18,191 nt of DNA, from NCBI GenBank assembly GCA_050741915.1, contig JBOGEX010000039.1:1-18191 (forward strand), given 5' to 3'. Numbering within the stretch: the first letter of the stretch is position 1; each line of letters opens with the position of its first letter. The notes below the pieces were generated by a model that saw only the letters and a list, made by a program, of their open reading frames with translations, was not told the DNA's origin and ran no database searches. This DNA is from JACCTH01 sp050741915. Its GTDB lineage: Bacteria; Actinomycetota; Acidimicrobiia; Spongiisociales; ZC4RG35. Shown one piece after another: positions 13,313-18,191 of this stretch. Position numbers and translations under genes: made by a program.

Positions 13313-15223
13313 GTGAAACGATACGAATGGGTCTATCGGGCCGTGTTCGTGCTGGCTCTGACGGTGATGTTGTTAATCGCCGGGGGCGCAGTGGCACAGG
13401 CCTCCGAGACCCCGATAGGACAACTGCTGGAGGCAGTTGGTGGCGACGGCGGTGACGCCGATGCCGAGGCCAACTCGACCTCGGGTGACACCGGCGATGC
13501 CAATGCCACCTCGGACACCTCCTCGACCACATACAGTGGCGATACCGGGGACGGCGGCGACGGAGGGGACGCAAACTCCTCCAACACCGCCACCACCGGG
13601 GACGGTGGCGATGGCGGTGACGGTGGCTCGACGGGTGGCAACCAGGCCTACTCCGCCTGCATCGCCGTCCTTGGAAGCTGCGAAGCCAGCTCCGAAATCG
13701 AGACCGGCGACGGTGGCGATGGGGGCGACGGGGGCGACTCCGGCGACGCCCAGAACCAGAGCTACACGGCCGGTGGCGATGGTGGCGACTCGGGTGATTC
13801 GGGTCCTGCCATCTCCAACACCGAATCGGAGACCGAGGCCAACTCGGGCGACTCCGAGTCGGAGGCCATGGCGGCCGGTGGCGATGGCGGTGACGGTGGC
13901 AACGCCGACGCCGACTCCGACCAGCAGGCCTATGACAACCGTTGCTGTGAGGGCAACAACCACGAGGGATCCGAGGTCGAAGCCGATGGCGGCGACGGTG
14001 GTGACGCCGATGCCAAGGCCAACTCGACCTCAGGTGACACCGGCGATGCCAATGCCAGTTCGGATACCTCCTCGACCACATACAGTGGCGATACCGGTGA
14101 CGGTGGAGATGGTGGTGCTGCCAACTCCTCCAACACCGCCACCACTGGCGATGCCGGCGACGGCGGCTCCACCGGTCACAACCAGACCGGTTCGTGGTGC
14201 CTGGCGATAGCTGGATACTGCGAGGCCGAGTCCGAGATCAAGACCGGCGACGGTGGTGATGGTGGCGACGGGGGCAACTCCGGCGACGCCAAGAACTACA
14301 GCTGGACCGAAGGTGGCGACGGTGGCGACTCGGGTGACTCGGGTCCTGCCATCTCCAACACCGAATCGGAGACCGAGGCCAACTCGGGTGACTCCGAGTC
14401 GGAGGCTCGCGCCTACGGCGGTGAGGGTGGCGATGGTGGCAACGCCGACGTCGATTCTGACAACCGTTCCGGCTACGACAACAACTGCGGTTGCCAAAAG
14501 GGCAACCGTGAATACGAAATCAACTGCGGTTGCCAAGACAACCATGAGCAGGCCAAGGTCGAAGCCGATGGTGGCGACGGCGGTGACGCCGATGCCGAGG
14601 CCAACTCGACCTCGGGTGACACCGGCGATGCCAATGCCACCTCGGACACCTCCTCGACCACATACAGTGGCGATACCGGGGACGGCGGCGACAGAGGGGA
14701 CGCAAACTCCTCCAACACCGCCACCACCGGGGACGGTGGCGATGGCGGCGACGGCGGCTCGACGGGTGGCAACCAGGCCTTTGCCAAAGGCGAGGCCGAA
14801 GACCCGTGCCGCTGCGAGCCCCGCAACGGCGAGCCGAAGGGCAGCTACGAGATGTCGTGTGGGTGCGAACCCCGTAATGGCTACCAGCCCAAGGACTGGG
14901 GCTGTGACTGCCGTGGCAACGACAACGGCAAGAACCGCAAGCACGACAACGAGGCCCAAGCCGAGATCAAGACAGGCGACGGCGGTGATGGTGGCGACGG
15001 GGGCGACTCCGGCAACGCCATGAACTACAGCTACACCGCCGGTGGTGATGGTGGCGACTCGGGTGACTCGGGTCCGGCCATCTCCAACACCGAATCGGAG
15101 AGCGAGGCCAACTCGGGCGACTCCGAGTCGGGAGCGTGGGCATTCGGTGGCCAAGGCGGCGACGGCGGGAACGCCTTCGTCGAGTGGCAACGATTCACCG
15201 GGCATTGGCGCAAGCCAGCCTGA
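13313..15223 (+). CDS. exported Gly/Asp-rich modular repeat protein with Cys-rich inserts, unknown function
   Basis: A 636-residue protein beginning GTG, with AGGAG six bases upstream. Residues 1-31 are a signal peptide (MKRYEWVYR, then a VFVLALTVMLLIAGGAVA core, 'AQA-S' site). The mature part is three A+B modules. Module A (66-69 residues) has 'GGDGGDADAEANSTSGDTGD', 'TYSGDTGDGGDGGD' and 'GDGGDGGDGGSTG' segments. Module B (about 76 residues) has 'TGDGGDGGDGGDSGDA', 'GGDGGDSGDSGPAISNTESE' and 'GGDGGDGGNA'. Inserts between modules vary and hold the Cys residues, including five C-x-C motifs (CGC, CGC, CRC, CGC, CDC). The protein is very acidic and lacks a C-terminal anchor, ending 'FTGHWRKPA'. 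Repeated G-G-D could give a polyglycine-type or Ca-binding fold, but the classic RTX nonapeptide is absent. Function unknown; a secreted or wall-associated matrix protein is a guess. Confidence 0.8.
   Translation: MKRYEWVYRAVFVLALTVMLLIAGGAVAQASETPIGQLLEAVGGDGGDADAEANSTSGDTGDANATSDTSSTTYSGDTGDGGDGGDANSSNTATTGDGGDGGDGGSTGGNQAYSACIAVLGSCEASSEIETGDGGDGGDGGDSGDAQNQSYTAGGDGGDSGDSGPAISNTESETEANSGDSESEAMAAGGDGGDGGNADADSDQQAYDNRCCEGNNHEGSEVEADGGDGGDADAKANSTSGDTGDANASSDTSSTTYSGDTGDGGDGGAANSSNTATTGDAGDGGSTGHNQTGSWCLAIAGYCEAESEIKTGDGGDGGDGGNSGDAKNYSWTEGGDGGDSGDSGPAISNTESETEANSGDSESEARAYGGEGGDGGNADVDSDNRSGYDNNCGCQKGNREYEINCGCQDNHEQAKVEADGGDGGDADAEANSTSGDTGDANATSDTSSTTYSGDTGDGGDRGDANSSNTATTGDGGDGGDGGSTGGNQAFAKGEAEDPCRCEPRNGEPKGSYEMSCGCEPRNGYQPKDWGCDCRGNDNGKNRKHDNEAQAEIKTGDGGDGGDGGDSGNAMNYSYTAGGDGGDSGDSGPAISNTESESEANSGDSESGAWAFGGQGGDGGNAFVEWQRFTGHWRKPA
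13439..13645 (+). repeat. module A, copy 1
   Basis: 207 bases encoding 69 residues from 'GGDGGDADAEAN' to 'STGGNQ'. It differs from copy 3 (14570-14776) at only three bases, but from copy 2 at many positions including a 9-base length difference. Confidence 0.9.
13694..13921 (+). repeat. module B, copy 1
   Basis: 228 bases, 76 residues, from 'EIETGDGGDGG' to 'GNADADSD'. It contains the invariant 'GDSGDSGPAISNTES' present in all three B copies. Confidence 0.85.
13988..14185 (+). repeat. module A, copy 2 (diverged, 9 bases shorter)
   Basis: 198 bases, 66 residues. It carries 'GDAGDGGSTGHNQ' where copies 1 and 3 have 'GDGGDGGDGGSTGGNQ', plus many synonymous changes. Confidence 0.85.
14234..14461 (+). 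repeat. module B, copy 2
   Basis: 228 bases from 'EIKTGDGGDGG' to 'GNADVDSD', the same length as copy 1. Changes cluster in the 'AKNYSWTEGG' and 'ARAYGGEGG' segments. Confidence 0.85.
14570..14776 (+). repeat. module A, copy 3 (almost identical to copy 1)
   Basis: 207 bases with three differences from copy 1: one replacement (GGA to AGA, Gly to Arg in 'GGDRGD') and two silent GGT-to-GGC changes. This suggests recent duplication or gene conversion. Confidence 0.9.
14963..15180 (+). repeat. module B, copy 3 (3' end diverged)
   Basis: It runs from 'EIKTGDGGDGG' through 'GPAISNTESESEANSGDSES' to 'GGQGGDGGNAF', then departs into the unique C-terminus instead of a Cys-rich insert. Confidence 0.8.
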
Positions 15224-15238
15224 GATCGTGAGTTGATT

Positions 15239-15268
15239 CGAGAGGGGCGGGGTGACCCGCCCCTCTCG
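15239..15268 (+). terminator. strong terminator-like hairpin after the repeat protein gene
   Basis: CGAGAGGGGCGGG (15239-15251) pairs perfectly over 13 bp with CCCGCCCCTCTCG (15256-15268) around a GTGA loop, 15 bases after the TGA. There is no T-tract, as is common for actinobacterial terminators. It separates the repeat locus from the tRNA gene. Confidence 0.75.
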
Positions 15269-15280
15269 GTCACCTACCAT
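15251..15280 (+). promoter_or_regulatory. possible tRNA-Glu promoter
   Basis: TACCAT (15275-15280) ends 9 bases before the tRNA 5' end and fits a -10 box. GGTGAC (15251-15256) is 18 bases upstream and could be the -35 box, overlapping the terminator loop. Pattern match only. Confidence 0.3.
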
Positions 15281-15289
15281 TTGCGATTG

Positions 15290-15362
15290 GGCCCCGTCGT
15301 CCAGTGGCCTAGGACGCCGGCCTTTCAAGCCGGAAACGCGGGTTCGAATCCCGTCGGGGCTG
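15290..15362 (+). tRNA. tRNA-Glu (anticodon TTC)
   Basis: A 73-base cloverleaf. The acceptor stem is GGCCCCG with CGGGGCT (G-T at the first pair). The D arm is GTCC/GGAC. The anticodon stem CCGGC/GCCGG holds loop CTTTCAA with anticodon TTC. The T arm is GCGGG/CCCGT around TTCGAAT. The discriminator G is followed by CCG, so the CCA end is not encoded. Its 3' end marks the junction to mobile-element-like DNA, consistent with use as an integration site. Confidence 0.95.
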
Positions 15363-15366
15363 CCGA

Positions 15367-15940
15367 TTGTTTCCCCTGATCAGGAGCGACCAACAACTCC
15401 ACCAATGGCTCGGAGACCTCGAGTCGGCTATCCGCAACAGTCCGCTCGGTGAGCGACTCGACGTCGAAGACCTGTCTGGGATCGAAGGCGCCATCGCCGA
15501 GGGCGAGGAGGCGACGAGGAGGTTGGGGACCGACGGAGCACGATCCCAAGTCCAGTATCTCGAAGACCAACGCCAGCAGCTCCTCGCCCAGATTGATAGA
15601 CGAAGGGAGTGGGTCGAGGACCACGCCGACCTCCTTCAGACCTACACGGCCATCAAAGACGAACTGGCTGCTCGCTCCACAGCCCTCGCCATCAGCTACC
15701 AGCTCAGGTCGCCGGCCGACGTACTCGAAAGCACTCGGACCACGACCCTCAAGAGCCCTCGACGGCAAGCGATGGGACCAGGCAGTCATTCATCATGCAG
15801 CAGCCCGGATGAGGCTCGGCCCTTCGGTTGACCTCCTCGACCCGGGCATCCTCGAAGGAGCGTCTTGGCGGACCTCAAGCCGGGCCTACCACCCAGAACC
15901 GGTAGCGGACCGGACGCCAGTGTTGCGGCTCACCGGATAG
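15367..15940 (+). pseudogene. frameshifted C-terminal remnant resembling a MobF/TrwC-type conjugative relaxase
   Basis: Two reading frames join into one plausible protein tail. The first runs from just after the tRNA through 'REWVEDHADLLQTYTAIKDE' to 'SYQLRSPADVLE'. The second continues 'ALGPRP...KRWDQAVIHHAA' to 'PVLRLTG' and stops at 15940. One extra A in GAAAGC (15728-15730) causes the shift; removing it restores 'ADVLEALGPRP'. The coiled 'W..DH...L..Y..I.DELA' and 'P..VL..LGPRP' pattern is that of the tail of large actinobacterial relaxase/helicase proteins, recalled from family knowledge and not tested. The relaxase catalytic and helicase domains are absent; the 5' end is lost at the tRNA junction. 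Confidence 0.5.
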
Positions 15941-16013
15941 CACCGGGCGCAAGGCCGTGCGCACACACCACAGCATGAGATCCGAGTTGAGATGATCCCC
16001 ATCCCTCACCATT

Positions 16014-16024
16014 TCGTATTACGA
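16014..16024. promoter_or_regulatory. small palindrome upstream of the toxin-like pseudogene, possible autoregulatory site
   Basis: TCGTATTACGA has 5-base inverted arms, TCGTA and TACGA, around one base. It overlaps a possible -10 region 12 bases before the GTG at 16036. Toxin-antitoxin operons are often repressed by their antitoxin at such sites; binding here is inference. Confidence 0.3.
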
Positions 16025-16035
16025 TATGCGATGAT

Positions 16036-16288
16036 GTGGAGATCCACCGGTCGGCCCGCAAGCACGGAATCACCGACGAGGTCATCCTTCACGCCCTTGC
16101 TCATGCCATCACCGTCATCGACCTGGAACCGGATGCCGATCCGCCCAAAGGGCTGGCCATCGGCCGGGAATCTGCTGGAGGTCATCTGGCTGGAGCTCGC
16201 CGATGACCTCAACCTGGTGATCCACGCCATGCCACTACGCCCAGCCTTCAACCACCTGCTGCCACAATCCCCAAAGGACATGCCATGA
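16036..16288 (+). pseudogene. frameshifted toxin-like gene paired with the downstream antitoxin
   Basis: The first frame starts GTG at 16036 and reads 'VEIHRSARKHGITDEVILHA', then 'LAHAITVIDLEPDADPPKGL' and 'AIG', and soon runs to a stop. The second frame, from about 16163, reads 'AGNLLEVIWLELADDLNLVI' and 'HAMPLRPAFNHLL', and stops at 16288. Joined, they form one small basic protein of a toxin-like type ('..EIHRSARKHGI...', '..GNLLE.....') that I associate with the gene upstream of ribbon-helix-helix antitoxins in actinobacteria. A small deletion near 16162-16168 explains the shift. The ATGA overlap (16285-16288) with the antitoxin start is retained. The toxin is presumably inactive; the mechanism is unknown. 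Confidence 0.55.
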
Positions 16289-16569
16289 GCGAACCCAAGA
16301 CTCACAGCACCAAGAGCGGCCGCCGCATCCTCACCGACCAAGAGATCGAGGCGCTGGCCAGCGAAGTCGAAGAGACCGACTACGACGTAGAAACACTGAG
16401 GACTCGGCGTCGCGGCCGACCCACGATCGGGTCAGGGCCGGCCGATGTGGTACCAGTCCGGATCGACCCCGAGCTCAAAGCAGCCATCGAAGCCCGAGCC
16501 GCAGCCGATCGGACCACCACCAGCGAAATCATCCGAGAAGCCCTCCGGCGTTTCCTCGACGTCGCCTAA
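16285..16569 (+). CDS. ribbon-helix-helix (CopG-like) antitoxin
   Basis: A 94-residue intact protein. The C-terminal 45 residues are a ribbon-helix-helix DNA-binding domain: strand 'VVPVRIDPEL' (55-64), helix 'KAAIEARAAADR', turn 'TTTSE', helix 'IIREALRRFLDVA'. The N-terminal half is acidic ('LTDQEIEALASEVEETDYD') and would contact the toxin, followed by a basic 'TRRRGRPTIG' linker. RHH antitoxins bind operator DNA as dimers and neutralise a partner toxin; the partner here is the broken upstream gene, which it overlaps by 4 bases. An antitoxin surviving after loss of its toxin is a common end state. Confidence 0.75.
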   Translation: MSEPKTHSTKSGRRILTDQEIEALASEVEETDYDVETLRTRRRGRPTIGSGPADVVPVRIDPELKAAIEARAAADRTTTSEIIREALRRFLDVA

Positions 16570-16669
16570 CCGAGACCACACCAAGAAGCCGACGCTATGC
16601 GCGTTGACCTTCGTCGCCATGTGTACTTGGTCGTTCCCACTCATCACAGCCTCTCATAACATCGACGAA

Positions 16670-16936
16670 GTGACCGGAACTGCCGTGCCTGAAGAGTTCC
16701 TCGACGAGATCCGCCGCCAATACCCACCCATCCTCACCACCGCCCACGTCGCCGAGATGATGCATTCCACCATCGGCGATGTGAGGGACAAAGTGCACCG
16801 AGGCGAGCTAACGGCGGTGAGATGGGGACAACAGTTCCGCTTCTTCAGAGAAGAAGTCCTAGCCGCGATGACCCGATTCCAGCCCGGCGATTCAACTCCC
16901 TCCGAAGAGAAACCCGGCTCGGCAGACAAGGCCTAG
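16670..16936 (+). CDS. small helix-turn-helix (excisionase/MerR-like) DNA-binding protein
   Basis: An 88-residue protein from GTG at 16670; an ATG at 16619 in the same frame is an alternative start, and neither has a good Shine-Dalgarno sequence. The centre is a winged-helix excisionase-type domain: 'PPILTTAHVAEMMHSTIGDV' (helix-turn-helix), 'RDKVHRGELTAVRWGQQFRF' (wing) and 'FREEVLAAM' (closing helix). Proteins of this type are directionality factors or small regulators of integrative elements. It is followed after 4 bases by a related gene that is frameshifted. DNA-binding is well supported by the pattern; an excisionase role is inference from the mobile context. Confidence 0.65.
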   Translation: MTGTAVPEEFLDEIRRQYPPILTTAHVAEMMHSTIGDVRDKVHRGELTAVRWGQQFRFFREEVLAAMTRFQPGDSTPSEEKPGSADKA

Positions 16937-16940
16937 CCGA

Positions 16941-17221
16941 GTGGAGGAGATCAAATACCAGGACTGGTATCCCGAAGTGCCACCAGTGGTGGACACCAAA
17001 GACCTCGCCGAACTCCTCCACACCAACGAGCAGATCATCCGGGCATGGGTCCGAGAAGGGACCATGCCGCCCATCGCAAGCCCGGCGGCCGCAAGTACGC
17101 CTTCCTACGCCACGAAATCTTCGACTGGCTCGTCAGCAACCGATACCAACCTGAGACCCAAGGCAGCCAAGCAGTCGATTGGTGCGGCGCGCCGATGGAC
17201 TGGCATCGCCGAGATATGTAG
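16941..17221 (+). pseudogene. second excisionase-like helix-turn-helix gene, broken by a one-base deletion
   Basis: It begins GTG at 16941 with 'MEEIKYQDWYPEVPPVVDTK' and the helix-turn-helix 'DLAELLHTNEQIIRAWVREG'. At 17067-17071 the frame is lost. In the next frame, from 17072, the expected wing continues as 'HRKPGGRKYAFLRHEIFDWL' then 'VSNRYQPETQGSQ', ending in TAG at 17219-17221. Adding one base gives a 93-residue protein. It is paralogous in design to the preceding gene. As it stands, the product would keep the helix-turn-helix but have a scrambled wing. Confidence 0.7.
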
Positions 17222-17493
17222 GCACGCATGATGAATCTCGTATGGGTGTCAAGGCGACATGCTTGTTCGGGGCTTTGGCCGCGGCGACGAGGCCGGGGAA
17301 GGAGCCCGGGGTTGTTCGGGGTCGGCGATGGTGGACACGACAGGGATGAGCCACCCGTGAGTGGGGGCACGCTCGTATTAAGTCACACCGTGGCCGGTCC
17401 GCTATGTGGGTCCGGTCGGGGTCGACAGGTCATTCGATGCACACCTCGGGGGTGTGAGCCGGTTCGATCGGGTCAGGCCCCGACTGGGGTGAC
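17222..17493. other. 272-base non-coding stretch beside the IS110 remnant
   Basis: I find no convincing gene. The stretch is G-rich and contains small hairpins: CACACC (17441-17446) with GGTGTG (17452-17457), and CCCC/GGGG flanked by GTCA/TGAC (about 17471-17492). The second lies directly past the transposase stop codon. It may hold one end of the insertion sequence. Some IS110/IS1111 elements encode a structured guide RNA in a non-coding end; I cannot show one here. Confidence 0.3.
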
Positions 17494-18191
17494 TTAGGCC
17501 GGTCGGGGGAGGTGTTTGAAGACTTCCCGGGCGGCGTAGCGTTTGAGGATGCGGGCGATCTCACCCATGTCTTGCCCTCACCGAGGCGACGGGCCATGTA
17601 GCGGCGGGTGGCTTGATCGAGTCGCATACGGGTGATGTGGTACAGCGCCGAGTTGGCTTGCCGGTTCCCGCCCCGGTTCAACCGGTGGCGGGTGGTCTTC
17701 CCGGAGGTGGCGGGGATGGGTGCCACGCCGCAGAGGTGAGCCCAGGCGGCTTCGGTGCGGATCCGTTCGGGGTTGTCTCCGGCCGCGACCAAAAGCTTGG
17801 CGGCGGTGTCGAAACCGACCCCGAAGACCTCCAACAGCCCGGGTGCTGTCTCTCGGATCAGTGGTCGGAGCATCCGGTTGATCAGCTTGGATTCTTCCCG
17901 CAAATATTGGACCCGCCGACCAAGGACCCGGATGGTCAGCAAGGTCATGTATCTGACCGGGTCGTCACCCTCCCTGGGTCGCAACGCTGATGCCTTGTTG
18001 GGCCAACGAAATGGGGGTGAGGCCGGTGAACTTGGCTCGGATCTCCGGGGTGGCACAGAACACCACATGACGGAGCTGGTTCAACGTTTCGATGCGGGCA
18101 TCGACCGCCGAGCGGCGTGCGATCCCCAGCACCCGGATGGCTTCGACGCTGCCGTCTCGGGTCTTTGGTGACCCGGTGGCGGTTCCCGCCA
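17494..18191 (-). pseudogene. IS110-family transposase, frameshifted, running off the window
   Basis: Read on the minus strand from the window edge, one frame gives 'KTRDGSVEAIRVLGIARRSA', 'RIETLNQLRHVVFCATPEIR' and 'AKFTGLTPISLAQQG', the later part of the DEDD half, and stops at 17965. A second frame resumes at once with 'EGDDPVRYMTLLTIRVLGRR', a coiled stretch, then 'LLEVFGVGFDTAAKLL' and 'HLCGVAPIPATSGKTTRHRL', 'NRGGNRQANSALYHITRMRL', the Transposase_20 domain with the family serine. A second shift at about 17566-17572 leads to 'MGEIARILKRYAAREVFKHL' 'PRPA' and TAA at 17494. With two frameshifts it is inactive. The N-terminus lies outside the window. Confidence 0.85.

Larger units (their letters stand above)
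15367..18191. mobile_element. decayed mobile-element DNA downstream of tRNA-Glu
   Basis: Starting five bases after the tRNA, the content changes from core genes to a relaxase-like tail, a toxin-antitoxin remnant, excisionase-like genes and an insertion sequence, four of them with disrupted frames. This is the usual appearance of an integrative conjugative or mobilisable element inserted at a tRNA gene. No integrase or second att repeat is visible, so the element's limits are unknown. Confidence 0.55.

Noticed and set aside
13439..15180. Regular repeats as a possible CRISPR array
   Set aside because: The repeats are about 200 bases long, coding in one frame, and lack short identical repeats with unique spacers.
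13313..15223. RTX toxin or PE_PGRS identity for the Gly/Asp protein
   Set aside because: The RTX nonapeptide GGxGxDxUx and a PE domain are both absent; GGD and SGD triplets alone do not define either family.
14030..15328. A 432-residue open frame on the minus strand
   Set aside because: It is the mirror of the Gly/Asp repeat gene; GC-rich repeats keep antisense frames open. It has no start signal, and the plus-strand gene has a signal peptide and a ribosome binding site.
17470..17492. CCCCGACTGGGG near the insertion sequence as a second copy of the tRNA att site
   Set aside because: It shares only short C/G runs with the tRNA 3' end and is explained as a local hairpin.
17228..17497. An 89-residue open frame between the helix-turn-helix gene and the transposase
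   Set aside because: The composition is unlike a protein, it has no motifs or ribosome binding site, and it overlaps the transposase end.

Overview
The window is high-GC DNA from a Gram-positive actinobacterium. A member of the Acidimicrobiia or a close relative is my best guess. The support is a coenzyme F420 gene (CofC/FbiD-like) beside an F420-type luciferase-like oxidoreductase, GTG starts, weak Shine-Dalgarno sequences, many 4-base start/stop overlaps, and a mycobacterial-type long SerA. The class assignment is inference; no rRNA is present.

Positions 1-12112 are ordinary chromosomal housekeeping genes. They hold the tail of a MalK/UgpC-like ABC ATPase, then a minus-strand cluster (VOC/methylmalonyl-CoA epimerase-like, CofC, PIG-L deacetylase). 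This cluster is divergent from an F420-dependent LLM oxidoreductase, and the two are separated by a 54-bp near-perfect palindrome. Next come a minus-strand pair (universal stress protein, acyl-CoA thioesterase) divergent from serA, then pgpA. Last is a plus-strand run: S9 peptidase, ilvE, an unknown conserved-looking gene, an FAA-hydrolase-family gene and gltX, with overlaps or gaps of a few bases.

Positions 12190-15223 hold the most unusual content: two adjacent exported low-complexity proteins. The first has a signal peptide, a long 7/11-residue 'EPVTE' repeat region and a C-terminal membrane anchor. The second is a 636-residue Gly/Asp-rich protein made of three large A+B repeat modules separated by variable Cys-containing inserts. 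Its ribosome binding site is buried in a long inverted repeat. I recognise no described family or function for either protein. A strong terminator hairpin closes the locus.

Positions 15290-15362 encode tRNA-Glu(TTC). Directly downstream lies decayed mobile DNA (15367-18191). It contains a frameshifted tail resembling a MobF/TrwC relaxase, a frameshifted toxin-like gene followed by an intact ribbon-helix-helix antitoxin, two tandem excisionase-like helix-turn-helix genes (the second frameshifted), and an IS110-family transposase with two frameshifts running off the window end. The pattern fits an old integrative element inserted at the tRNA gene and now eroding; no integrase or second att copy is visible here.
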